Below, in pieces: positions 34,542 through 41,635 of a stretch of 64,000 bases of DNA. The position numbers and the translations under genes are program-made. This stretch comes from Shouchella clausii (GTDB lineage Bacteria > Bacillota > Bacilli > Bacillales > Bacillaceae_D), in contig NZ_BCXJ01000004.1 in the NCBI RefSeq assembly GCF_001598215.1, positions 496,001 to 560,000 on the forward strand. Reading direction: 5' to 3'. Within the stretch, counting starts at the first letter, position 1; each line of letters starts with the position of its first letter. The notes below the pieces were generated by a model, which worked only from the letters and a program-made list of their open reading frames with translations, was not told the DNA's origin and made no database searches.

Positions 34542-35207
34542 ATGCGTTCATTTGACCTAAACCTTGCGATTGAATCCTTTCCCTTTATTTTAAAAGGCTT
34601 GCAATATACGCTTTTTGTTGCTGTGATTAGCATGGCCATTGCACTCGTGTTCGGGTTTATACTAGCGCTTGGACGTATGTCAAAACAAGCCTATGTTCGC
34701 ATACCGTGTATGCTGTTTATTTCTTTCAATCGTGGCGTGCCGATTTTGCTCTTATTGTTTTTACTGTATGCCGCTTTGCCGGAATTTGGGTTTCAGCTAA
34801 GCGCGGTAGCTGCAGCTATTGTAGGCTTCAGCCTTAATACGTCGGCGTACGTCGCTGAAGTGAACCGTTCCGCCTTGGCGGCTGTTGACCGTGGACAACA
34901 TGAAGCAGCTGCTTCCCTAGGATTGTCGAAAGCAAAAGCGATGCAGCATATTATTTTGCCACAGGCGGTCCGTATTGCTTTGCCACCGCTCAGCAATATT
35001 TTTTTAGGTCTAGTTAAAATGACGTCGATCGCGTCCACCATTGCTTTGCCTGAGCTGATGTACCAGGCTCGGATCGTCGGGGGCAGGGAATTTAATTATT
35101 TCACCGTTCTGATCGTTGCCGCCTTGATCTATTGGGGTATTTGTTCACTGCTGTCTCTTTTGCAGCGCTACTTAGAAAAACGGTTTAATCGTTATATTGA
35201 AACATAA
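34542..35207 (+). CDS. Amino-acid ABC transporter permease
   Basis: A 221-residue inner-membrane permease of the HisM/TcyB type. Five hydrophobic helices are visible; SFNRGVPILLLLFLLYAALP is the N-terminal family motif, and the EAA loop contacting the ATPase is HEAAASLGLSKAKAMQHIILPQA (about residues 121-143; split in the sequence by ASLGLSK). It starts 11 bp after the binding-protein gene with a weak site, so coupled translation is likely. No ATP-binding gene follows: after a terminator comes a repeat array and a convergent gene. Confidence 0.88.
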   Translation: MRSFDLNLAIESFPFILKGLQYTLFVAVISMAIALVFGFILALGRMSKQAYVRIPCMLFISFNRGVPILLLLFLLYAALPEFGFQLSAVAAAIVGFSLNTSAYVAEVNRSALAAVDRGQHEAAASLGLSKAKAMQHIILPQAVRIALPPLSNIFLGLVKMTSIASTIALPELMYQARIVGGREFNYFTVLIVAALIYWGICSLLSLLQRYLEKRFNRYIET

Positions 35208-35209
35208 GA

Positions 35210-35240
35210 AGCGGGCGGCAGAATAATTCTGCCGCCCGTT
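35210..35240 (+). terminator. Terminator after the ABC permease
   Basis: A 13-bp stem (CGGGCGGCAGAAT with ATTCTGCCGCCCG) with a 1-nt apex, directly abutting the first repeat of the array that follows. Confidence 0.75.
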
Positions 35241-35364
35241 CAGACTGTAGACAAACGCTCGCATACTTCGTCGTTTGTCTCACTCATATGTTCATGAACA
35301 CCTGTTCTATTCACATCTTCCTTCGCCTGCACTCCTCGTCTGACAAGCGTTTTCTATCAGTCTG
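35240..35364 (+). repeat. Interspersed non-coding repeat, copy B1 (type copy)
   Basis: 125 bp bounded by TCAGACTG and CAGTCTGA. The left end continues TAGACAAACGCTCG and the right end, reversed, ATAGAAAACGCTTG, giving an imperfect terminal inverted repeat of about 20 bp. The interior carries CTCACTCATATG and CTGCACTCCTCGTCTGAC. No coding capacity. Confidence 0.85.
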
Positions 35365-35372
35365 AAGGAAAG

Positions 35373-35489
35373 TTGTAGACAAACGCTCGCATACTTCGTC
35401 GTTTGTCTCACTCATATGTTCATGAACGCCTGTTCTATTTAATCTTCCCTCACATGCACGCCTCGTCTAACAAACGTATTTCAGTTTAA
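35373..35489 (+). repeat. Interspersed non-coding repeat, copy B2 (tandem)
   Basis: Nearly identical to B1 for the first 65 bp or so (from GTAGACAAACGC), then increasingly diverged and ending TTTCAGTTTAAAGG in place of CAGTCTGA. It lies 8 bp after B1 in the same orientation, as expected from tandem duplication. Confidence 0.8.
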
Positions 35490-35494
35490 AGGAA

Positions 35495-35537
35495 GTTGCA
35501 AACAAACGCTCGTTTTTGCTGACAAGCGTTTTTATTA
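35495..35537 (+). repeat. Interspersed repeat, copy B3 (internally deleted remnant)
   Basis: Only the two ends remain: GTTGCAAACAAACGCTCG then GCTGACAAGCGTTTTTATTA, joined by a few T. The remaining ends can form a hairpin with AAACGCT/AGCGTTT, followed by T residues, so this remnant may now act as a terminator near the sufA stop codon. Confidence 0.6.
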
Positions 35538-35888
35538 ACAATCCTCTGGCGTCCCTGCGTTAGCAGCTGTACGGAAAGATGCGCCGCAGCCGCAGTTGGC
35601 AATCGCATTGGGATTATCGAGTGTAAAGCCGCCGCCCATCATGTTTTGTTTATAGTCGATCACCAATCCTTTTACGATTGGCTCGCTTTCTTTGTCGATC
35701 AAGACGTCGATGCCATTTACATGGATTTTCGTATCCTCTTCGTCTTGCTCATTGTCGAAACCCATGGCGTAGGAAAGGCCAGAACAGCCGCCCCCTTTTA
35801 CGCCAATCCGAAGCATGAGGGACGCATCGCCTTCCTCTTTTTTCATCGCTTCGATTTGGCTTACAGCCGCATCCGTAAGAGTAATCAT
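35535..35888 (-). CDS. sufA: A-type iron-sulfur carrier (HesB/IscA/SufA family, YutM)
   Basis: A 117-residue HesB/IscA-type protein that carries Fe-S clusters to target apo-proteins. The three ligand cysteines are present: C34 in GGGCSGLSY and the CGCG pair near residues 100-102 (NCGCGASF). Length and motif match B. subtilis SufA (YutM). A good GGGAGG site precedes the ATG. A second Fe-S protein gene, yutI, lies 5.7 kb away in the same block. Confidence 0.93.
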   Translation of the reverse strand: MITLTDAAVSQIEAMKKEEGDASLMLRIGVKGGGCSGLSYAMGFDNEQDEEDTKIHVNGIDVLIDKESEPIVKGLVIDYKQNMMGGGFTLDNPNAIANCGCGASFRTAANAGTPEDC

Positions 35889-35941
35889 TCCACATGCCTC
35901 CCTTCTTTATTCTTACAGTATAGTGGGTTTTGCAAGAAGAC

Positions 35942-36121
35942 TCAAGTTTTCGGAAACGAGCGCTTCGATTCCATTTCTAACAAGTAATTATGAATCAAGT
36001 CAATTTCTTTGCTATATGTTAACACAATAGGATGTGACATGCCGTACTGCTTTGCTGCGATGAGCATTTTAGCTCTTAGGCTCTCTAGCCTTTCTAGACA
36101 AGCCTCATATGTTAAACGCAA
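35942..36121 (-). CDS. Spo0E-like aspartyl-phosphate phosphatase
   Basis: A 59-residue two-helix protein of the Spo0E family, which removes phosphate from Spo0A~P and so delays sporulation. The family core is the second helix, SHPIVLTYSKEIDLIHNYLL, equivalent to the S-Q-x-L-D-x-L-I motif. The TTG start at 36121 is chosen for the GGGGTGG site 5 bp upstream; a GTG ten codons earlier (36151) lies within its own purine run. The KEID replaces the more usual QELD, so activity should be tested. Confidence 0.72.
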   Translation of the reverse strand: MRLTYEACLERLESLRAKMLIAAKQYGMSHPIVLTYSKEIDLIHNYLLEMESKRSFPKT

Positions 36122-36265
36122 TACGACCACCCCATTATTATAACTATTCACCTTTTCGCATATTGCCTACATTTTACAGATTATCCCCTTGCCACGCAAC
36201 GATAATCTTCCATTTGTTATTTGTTTGTAATGTTTTCTTTTGCCTTTTCGTCTGGTTCACGCGCC

Positions 36266-36294
36266 TTTCATTCTAAAAATGGTAGTAGTATAAT
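36266..36294 (+). promoter_or_regulatory. Probable mqnE promoter
   Basis: TATAAT at 36289-36294 is preceded by a weak TTTCAT -35 at 36266-36271 with a 17-bp spacer. The mqnE start follows 66 bp later. Confidence 0.5.
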
Positions 36295-36360
36295 AGGTTC
36301 GTACGGATTTGAAGGGAACACGATGGCAAAAGTGAAGAGTTCCAAAAGGAGGAAATGAAG

Positions 36361-37455
36361 ATGAGTGTACTACTTGCAGACACGAAGCTTCAAGAAGTGA
36401 AAGAAAAAGTGTTACATGGCGAGCGCCTTTCGATAGAAGATGGCCTTGTTTTATATGAAACGCCTGATTTGCTCGGAGTTGCACAACTGGCTAATATCGT
36501 CAACGAGCGGAAAAACGGGCAAAACGTTTATTTTATCGAGAACCTTTATATCAATCCAACGAACGTGTGTGAAGCCAACTGCGGATTTTGTGGCTTTAAG
36601 CGCAAACCAGGCGAAAAAGGCGCTTATACGATGGATGAGGAAGCATTATTAAAATATGTGGAAGACCGTTGGAACGACAACATCCGCGAATTCCATATCG
36701 TTGGCGGGCACAACAATGAAGTCGGTTTCGAGTATTATGTGAATACCGTAAAAACGTTGAAAAAGCACTACCCGCAAGTAACGATTAAAGCGTATACAGG
36801 AGCAGAGATTGAATTTTTCTCACGCCTTGCTGGCATTTCTATGAAAGAAGTGATCCAAACGCTCATGGACGCGGGGCTGGCCACATTAACTGGAGGCGGT
36901 GCAGAAATTTTGACTGAGCGGTACCGTGCTATTATGAGCCCGGATAAAGCATCGACAGACCAATGGCTTGAAGCACACGAAACGGCTCACAACCTTGGCT
37001 TGCGCACTCATTCAACGATGCTTTACGGCTCAGTTGAAACGAAAGAAGAGCGCTTGATTCATATGCAACGGGTCCGCGACTTGCAAGACCGTACAAACGG
37101 TTTTATGGTTTTCATTCCTCTAGCGATGCAGCCGCGAAACGTAAAGGCAGGCTTAAACCGTCGTACTTCCGCTTACGATGATATGCGTACGATTGCTGTC
37201 AGCCGCCTCATGCTCGACAATTTCCAGCATATAAAAGCGTATTGGATCAACATTGGCGTTCAGTTGACACAAATGGCGTTGACTTTTGGCTCCAGTGACA
37301 TCCATGGCACATTAATTGAAGAACGGATTTCCCATTCTGTTGGTGCATTAACGTCTGCAGGCATTACGCGAAAAGAACTGATTCATATGATCAAAACAGC
37401 TGGCAAAACACCAATCGAACGCGATACATTCTACAATGAAATAAAACGCTATTAA
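36361..37455 (+). CDS. mqnE: Aminodeoxyfutalosine synthase (radical SAM) MqnE
   Basis: A 364-residue radical SAM enzyme that joins the adenosyl radical to 3-[(1-carboxyvinyl)oxy]benzoate, giving aminodeoxyfutalosine, in the futalosine route to menaquinone. The cluster motif CEANCGFCGFKR (CxxxCxxC, about residues 66-77) follows YINPTNV; HIVGGHNNEVGFEYYV and LTGGGAEIL are typical of MqnE/MqnC/CofH. GGAGG lies 8 bp before the ATG at 36361. MqnC, which shares the fold, is the main alternative, but the length and the INPTN context favour MqnE. It stands alone here; B. subtilis uses the classical men pathway. Confidence 0.85.
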   Translation: MSVLLADTKLQEVKEKVLHGERLSIEDGLVLYETPDLLGVAQLANIVNERKNGQNVYFIENLYINPTNVCEANCGFCGFKRKPGEKGAYTMDEEALLKYVEDRWNDNIREFHIVGGHNNEVGFEYYVNTVKTLKKHYPQVTIKAYTGAEIEFFSRLAGISMKEVIQTLMDAGLATLTGGGAEILTERYRAIMSPDKASTDQWLEAHETAHNLGLRTHSTMLYGSVETKEERLIHMQRVRDLQDRTNGFMVFIPLAMQPRNVKAGLNRRTSAYDDMRTIAVSRLMLDNFQHIKAYWINIGVQLTQMALTFGSSDIHGTLIEERISHSVGALTSAGITRKELIHMIKTAGKTPIERDTFYNEIKRY

Positions 37456-37460
37456 CATTT

Positions 37461-37497
37461 AAAAAGCCTGTCCGCAAACTTGCGGAACAGGCTTTTT
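37461..37497. terminator. Bidirectional terminator between mqnE and dapF
   Basis: Stem AAAAAGCCTGTCCGC with GCGGAACAGGCTTTTT (one base bulge), loop AAACTT, between convergent genes. Confidence 0.85.
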
Positions 37498-37506
37498 AAG
37501 CATCCG

Positions 37507-38355
37507 TTAAAAAAAGACATTCCCTGTGCAAATATAATCGGCTGGCCCACTCATGAGCACATCGCCATTTTCTTGCCATACAATTGTTAGATCACCGCCA
37601 AGCAAGTGGACCGTAACGGGGACACCCTGTTTTGCATATCCATTTAACACACTGGCGACGACTGCAGCGCACGCCCCTGTGCCGCACGCTTGCGTAATGC
37701 CTGAACCTCGTTCCCATACGCGAAAATGAAGTTCTGTCTCGCTGACCACTTCTACCCACTCGGCGTTAACCCAGTCTGGGAACAGAGAATGTTTTTCGAT
37801 CACAGGACCAAGCGTCTCAACAGGCGCTTCCTCGATTTGCTCAACAAACATGACTGCATGAGGATTTCCCATTGAAACAGCCGTCACTTGAACCGTTTCG
37901 CCATTGGCCTCCAGCTTTTCACCGACAACAGGCTTATCATCTCCGCCGATCATCGGAATTGCCTGCCTCATTAAACGCGGCGGTCCCATATTGATGGTGA
38001 CTGCTCCGACACGTCCCTCTTCATTCACATCAACAGTAGCAAAAACAGGACCGCCCAACGTCTCAATCGAAAATGCCTTTTCGTGAACCAACCCATGTTC
38101 GTAGCTATATTTTGCGACGCAACGCAATCCATTCCCGCAATTTTTTGCTTCCGATCCATCATTATTAAAAATACGCATTTTTATCGCGCATGAAGTAGAA
38201 GGGCCAATCAATATCATGCCGTCACTGCCAATCCCTCGGTTCGGATCGGCTAGCCAAACCGCTGTTTCAGCCAAGCGCTCTTCGGGTAAAGATTCCTTAA
38301 ATAGATTGATGTAAATATAGCTGTTACCGAGGCCGTGCATTTTTGTAAACTCCAT
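37507..38355 (-). CDS. dapF: Diaminopimelate epimerase
   Basis: A 282-residue cofactor-independent epimerase that converts LL- to meso-diaminopimelate for lysine and cell-wall synthesis. Both catalytic cysteines are seen: in [20 protein letters not shown] (about residues 65-84) and in [16 protein letters not shown] (about 214-229). The start at 38355 has a GAGG site and gives [11 protein letters not shown], the usual N-terminus. It follows the 79-aa zinc-ribbon-like gene after 8 bp. Confidence 0.95.
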   Translation of the reverse strand: MEFTKMHGLGNSYIYINLFKESLPEERLAETAVWLADPNRGIGSDGMILIGPSTSCAIKMRIFNNDGSEAKNCGNGLRCVAKYSYEHGLVHEKAFSIETLGGPVFATVDVNEEGRVGAVTINMGPPRLMRQAIPMIGGDDKPVVGEKLEANGETVQVTAVSMGNPHAVMFVEQIEEAPVETLGPVIEKHSLFPDWVNAEWVEVVSETELHFRVWERGSGITQACGTGACAAVVASVLNGYAKQGVPVTVHLLGGDLTIVWQENGDVLMSGPADYICTGNVFF

Positions 38356-38363
38356 TTTCTTCC

Positions 38364-38603
38364 TCACTTTCTTAACGGTTCGTCTGCCCAAAAATAATCA
38401 TCATCCGCTTCAAGAATGGTCATCACTTTATGGCAACATGGCATGACAAGACGAACTTTGAATGACTCTTTTGCCTGTGCAACATCCTTTTCTTTCAGGG
38501 GAGTCAGCACGTGTTCCGTTTGGCAATAAGGGCATGTTTCAATATAAAAGTCTTTGCCTTGCTGCTCATAAGGCCATGTGTGGCTAAAAGGTAAAAAGGC
38601 CAT
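38364..38603 (-). CDS. Small cysteine-rich protein, unknown function
   Basis: A 79-residue protein with a CPYC pair (about residues 24-27) and a later CCH (about 56-58), a spacing that could bind zinc, with aromatic-rich ends ([23 protein letters not shown]). I do not recognise a family. AAAGGAG lies 7 bp before the ATG. Its stop is only 8 bp before the dapF start, so the two are almost certainly co-transcribed and translationally linked. Confidence 0.65.
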   Translation of the reverse strand: MAFLPFSHTWPYEQQGKDFYIETCPYCQTEHVLTPLKEKDVAQAKESFKVRLVMPCCHKVMTILEADDDYFWADEPLRK

Positions 38604-38666
38604 TTTATCGCTCCTTTATCATCGAAAGGAGCTGCAACAAAGTAGGTGCAGCTTCCTTAGCAGCAC

Positions 38667-38903
38667 TTAAAACATAGGATTTTCTTCTAAATATTTATAA
38701 ATATTGGAAACTAGCGCTTCTGGGGTATCTCCAGCTATATACTCGCCGTTAACGAGAGCGAAATAGTCGAGCGCACATGTGCCGCAATGGTTGAGGCAAC
38801 CGTATTCAATTATATCTAAATTCGGGTCTTTTTCTAGCTCTTCCATCGCATCATGTGATCCGCTTGCCAAGTTGCTTAAACAAAATTCAATAATCGGTCT
38901 CAT
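38667..38903 (-). CDS. yuzB: YuzB family (UPF0349/DUF1450) protein
   Basis: A 78-residue protein matching the YuzB family by length and motifs: [41 protein letters not shown]. Three or four conserved cysteines (CLNHCGTC) resemble a thioredoxin-like 2Fe-2S or metal site. The function is unknown. GAGGTGA precedes the ATG at 38903. It is divergent from the TetR-YutJ gene. Confidence 0.87.
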   Translation of the reverse strand: MRPIIEFCLSNLASGSHDAMEELEKDPNLDIIEYGCLNHCGTCALDYFALVNGEYIAGDTPEALVSNIYKYLEENPMF

Positions 38904-39020
38904 GTGCGTCACCTCAACCGTTATGCTACTCTGTCTGTCCGTTAAAGTCAATCATCCCTTTTTAAGACCTCCAGAACAGTGAAGCGCTCATTCATTTTGT
39001 AACAAAACGTTCAAAAACGG

Positions 39021-39049
39021 TTGTCGGATCTCTCATCAATCGGTATAAT
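39021..39049 (+). promoter_or_regulatory. Sigma-A promoter of the TetR-YutJ gene
   Basis: TTGTCG (39021-39026), 17 bp, perfect TATAAT (39044-39049). The transcription start should be near 39056. Confidence 0.75.
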
Positions 39050-39055
39050 CAAAAC

Positions 39056-39067
39056 TGACCGAGGTCA
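39056..39067. promoter_or_regulatory. Inverted repeat at the TetR-YutJ start point
   Basis: TGACC-GA-GGTCA, arms of 5 bp, overlapping the expected transcription start. This is a typical place for an autoregulatory TetR operator. Assignment is inference. Confidence 0.45.
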
Positions 39068-39124
39068 CTTTTTCATATCCTCTAAAATTGGAGGTGAACC
39101 CGCCACTGTTATTGGTGGACCATT

Positions 39125-40759
39125 ATGGCCGTCCTCCAGAAAAAGAAGAAGACCCGTTTGGCCATTTTAAATGCGGCCGTGTCCCTTTTTCATCAAAAAG
39201 GGTTTCACTCAACAACGGTACAAGAAATTACAAATCATGCACATGTAGCAAAGGGGACATTTTTTAACCATTTTCCTACAAAAGAATCGATTTTGCATGC
39301 GCTTGCAGAAGAACGGCTGCTCTTGCTGGCAAACAGCCAATCCACCGGCGCAGGCAGCCAGTCACTGCTAGCAAATATTCGGGCAAGCCTGCTCTACTTA
39401 TTGGAAGACTACGATATTCATCCTACATTAACGGTGCTTATTTGGAAACATGCTGCTGAGCACGAAGATAGCCTGTTCGCCCATTGGAAGCAGCTGCTAG
39501 AAGAAACGAAAGAAGAGTGGGTTGCCAGTGGCATCGACCACGGCTTACTCGCCCACATTATTAACAGCCATGTTGCTTATGGGTTGCATGCATTTCGCTA
39601 TGAACCGACTTGCATCGGTCTTGTAGAAAAAATAATGACACTTGTAGAGACAAGTTTTGGCACCATTTCAAAAAGAAGGAGACCTTTTTCCATGAAGAAA
39701 CTCGTCGTATTAGGAGCAGGATATGGAGGCATGCGCTTGTTACAGCGTTTATTGCCAAACGACTTGCCAAAGGACTGGGAAATCATCCTTGTCGATCAAC
39801 TCCCTTACCATTGTTTAAAAACCGAATATTATGCCCTTGCCGCTGGAACGGCATCAGACCACCATTTGCGCGTCTCTTTCCCTGAAGATGAGCGCTTGCG
39901 CATCAAATACGCGACCGTTACTGCCATTCATTTGCAAGATTCAACAATTGACCTTGACAATGGCGAGTCGATTCCATTTGACAAACTCGTTATTGGCCTC
40001 GGTTGCACAGATAATTACCACGGCGTGCCTGGAGCTGACCAGTATACGTACAGCATTCAAACGATGGGCGCCACAAGAAGAACATATGAAGCGCTCAACA
40101 ATGTTCGTCCAGAGGGAGTCGTCTCCATTGTTGGCGGTGGTTTAAGCGGTGTTGAGCTTGCTAGTGAACTGCGGGAAAGCCGGCCCGATTTGACGATTCG
40201 CCTATTTGACCGCGGCGATTACATTTTGTCGATGTTTCCGAAAAAATTAAGCACGTATGTGCAAAACTGGTTTGTCGAACACGGAGTCGATGTCAGCAAC
40301 AATTCCAACATTACAAAAGTCGAGCCCGGCGCGATTTACAACCATGACGAGCGCATCGAAACAGATGCAGTCATTTGGACGGCCGGCGTTCAGCCTGTTG
40401 ATGTTGTCCGCACCCTTGACGTTGAAAAAGACCGCTCTGGCCGGATTGTCTTGACTCCCCAACACTTTATACCAGATCATCCTAATGTTTTTGTTGTCGG
40501 CGACTGCGCAAGCCTTCCTCATGCGCCAAGCGCCCAGCTTGCCGAATCACAAGCAGAGCAAATTGTGACGATTTTAAAGCATCAATGGAAAGGAGAAGAA
40601 TTGCCTGAGACGTTACCGCGCATTAAATTAAAAGGTGTGCTCGGTTCACTTGGCAAAAAACACGGCTTCGGCATGATGGGTGAAAGACCCCTTACCGGTA
40701 GAGTGCCGCGGATTCTAAAAAGCGGCGTGCTGTGGATGTACAAATACCATTCTGGTTGA
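39125..40759 (+). CDS. TetR regulator fused in frame to a YutJ-type NADH dehydrogenase
   Basis: One uninterrupted 544-codon frame. Residues 1-189 are a complete TetR regulator with its HTH at about 10-57 (FHSTTVQEITNHAHVAKGTF, then FNHFPTKESIL). Residues 190-544 are a complete 355-aa NDH-2-like flavoprotein with VVLGAGYGGMRLL, VSIVGGGLSGVELASEL and VFVVGDCASLP, the same length as B. subtilis YutJ. An ATG at 39692 (M190) follows AAGGAG by 11 bp, so a free YutJ could be made from the same mRNA. No stop codon separates the two parts. Either a true fusion or loss of the tetR stop. Confidence 0.85.
   Translation: MAVLQKKKKTRLAILNAAVSLFHQKGFHSTTVQEITNHAHVAKGTFFNHFPTKESILHALAEERLLLLANSQSTGAGSQSLLANIRASLLYLLEDYDIHPTLTVLIWKHAAEHEDSLFAHWKQLLEETKEEWVASGIDHGLLAHIINSHVAYGLHAFRYEPTCIGLVEKIMTLVETSFGTISKRRRPFSMKKLVVLGAGYGGMRLLQRLLPNDLPKDWEIILVDQLPYHCLKTEYYALAAGTASDHHLRVSFPEDERLRIKYATVTAIHLQDSTIDLDNGESIPFDKLVIGLGCTDNYHGVPGADQYTYSIQTMGATRRTYEALNNVRPEGVVSIVGGGLSGVELASELRESRPDLTIRLFDRGDYILSMFPKKLSTYVQNWFVEHGVDVSNNSNITKVEPGAIYNHDERIETDAVIWTAGVQPVDVVRTLDVEKDRSGRIVLTPQHFIPDHPNVFVVGDCASLPHAPSAQLAESQAEQIVTILKHQWKGEELPETLPRIKLKGVLGSLGKKHGFGMMGERPLTGRVPRILKSGVLWMYKYHSG
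39692..40759 (+). CDS. yutJ: YutJ-like NADH dehydrogenase, internal start
   Basis: The alternative product of the same frame, starting at the internal ATG with AAGGAG upstream. It gives a 355-residue FAD/NAD(P) oxidoreductase beginning MKKLVVLGAGYGG, the exact N-terminus expected for YutJ. The genomic place (next to yuzB, yuzD and yutI) is that of yutJ in B. subtilis. It is a second NDH-2-like protein, besides YumB at 25.5-26.7 kb. Whether it is made alone, only as the fusion, or both cannot be told from sequence. Confidence 0.6.
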   Translation: MKKLVVLGAGYGGMRLLQRLLPNDLPKDWEIILVDQLPYHCLKTEYYALAAGTASDHHLRVSFPEDERLRIKYATVTAIHLQDSTIDLDNGESIPFDKLVIGLGCTDNYHGVPGADQYTYSIQTMGATRRTYEALNNVRPEGVVSIVGGGLSGVELASELRESRPDLTIRLFDRGDYILSMFPKKLSTYVQNWFVEHGVDVSNNSNITKVEPGAIYNHDERIETDAVIWTAGVQPVDVVRTLDVEKDRSGRIVLTPQHFIPDHPNVFVVGDCASLPHAPSAQLAESQAEQIVTILKHQWKGEELPETLPRIKLKGVLGSLGKKHGFGMMGERPLTGRVPRILKSGVLWMYKYHSG

Positions 40760-40800
40760 TGGCTTTTATAGGCACACTGTTTGACGACAGTGTGCTTCTA

Positions 40801-41115
40801 CTATGCGAGAATCGCTTCCACTTTTTCAACAATCATTTTTAAATTCGGGTTGCCTTCTGCAACCACTTCACCATTTAGAACAACGAGCGGATAAAAATAC
40901 GCTTCATTTAAAATCGCCGCAGCCAAGCGCTTTTTTTCTTCCGATGATTGCGGTTCGTCAATGTCGACATAATCAAACTCAAGAGGCGCCTGTGGGAATT
41001 TCCGTAGTAAAGCCGCTTCGAGCCATTCCTTAGTATCTAATGCACTAGGCAAATGAACGCAAGAAGCACATTTTTGCTTAGCGCCATAAATGGTAAACAT
41101 GATTGATTTAGCCAT
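40801..41115 (-). CDS. yuzD: YuzD family (DUF1462) thioredoxin-like protein
   Basis: A 104-residue protein of the YuzD/DUF1462 family with a thioredoxin-like fold. It has a CASC pair in [19 protein letters not shown] (about residues 10-28), VDIDEP, and [16 protein letters not shown]. The family is linked with disulfide or Fe-S metabolism by context; the role is not established. Its neighbour yutI is a divergent NifU-type scaffold. A GGGGGAG site precedes the ATG. Confidence 0.85.
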   Translation of the reverse strand: MAKSIMFTIYGAKQKCASCVHLPSALDTKEWLEAALLRKFPQAPLEFDYVDIDEPQSSEEKKRLAAAILNEAYFYPLVVLNGEVVAEGNPNLKMIVEKVEAILA

Positions 41116-41267
41116 TTGTTCTCCCCCATTCTTTTCTTACAGCTTACATGAGCACCGGCAAATCTGGCAACGCCTGTGTGATAAAAATCGAGAAAGATGG
41201 TGGCAATGCATGGATTTTTTTTTACGCGCCTATTATAATGGAGAATAAGCAGAAAGGAGTGGTTCGA

Positions 41268-41507
41268 ATGGAAACAAGCACTGAGTTGATGGAGCAAGTC
41301 CAAGAAGTACTTGACAAGCTTCGTCCGTTTTTGCTTCGTGACGGCGGCGACGTTGAGCTGATTGACGTAGAAGATGGCGTCGTAAAAGTTCGCCTTCTAG
41401 GTGCATGCGGTTCATGCCCAAGTTCAACGATTACGTTGAAAGCTGGAATTGAACGTGCTCTTCTTGAAGAAGTACCAGGCATTACGGAGATTGAACAAGT
41501 TTTTTAA
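41268..41507 (+). CDS. yutI: NifU-like Fe-S scaffold/carrier (YutI)
   Basis: A 79-residue NifU C-terminal-domain protein. It binds a cluster through the CxxC in [19 protein letters not shown] (about residues 46-64) and delivers it to targets. [19 protein letters not shown] is the typical N-terminal half. AAAGGAG precedes the ATG at 41268, and a TATAAT (41234-41239) lies 29 bp upstream, though its -35 is poor. It ends in a hairpin terminator. Confidence 0.92.
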   Translation: METSTELMEQVQEVLDKLRPFLLRDGGDVELIDVEDGVVKVRLLGACGSCPSSTITLKAGIERALLEEVPGITEIEQVF

Positions 41508-41518
41508 TAGCTGAAAAT

Positions 41519-41550
41519 CAACAGCAGCATCGTTTCCATGCTGCTGTTTT
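41519..41550 (+). terminator. Terminator after yutI
   Basis: Stem ACAGCAGCAT/ATGCTGCTGT with a 7-nt loop and TTT tail. Confidence 0.75.
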
Positions 41551-41555
41551 GCACA

Positions 41556-41585
41556 CAAAAGCCGACCCCCTGGGTCGGCTTCTTT
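41556..41585 (-). terminator. Terminator of the hom-thrC-thrB operon
   Basis: Stem AGCCGACCC/GGGTCGGCT with a 3-nt loop; four T follow on the minus strand. It lies 50 bp after the thrB stop. Confidence 0.7.
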
Positions 41586-41635
41586 ATGTGTTCGCGTCGT
41601 TTGTCTAACGCTCCTCCTTGTATACTAGGAAAAAA

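Noticed and set aside
35240-35537. Possible CRISPR-like array
   Set aside because: The units are long (about 120 bp), have inverted ends, differ in length and have no short regular spacers or cas genes nearby.
41593-41619. Possible sixth copy of the interspersed repeat near the thrB 3' end
   Set aside because: Only a CGTCGTTTGTCT-type match of about a dozen bases; the terminal inverted repeats are missing.
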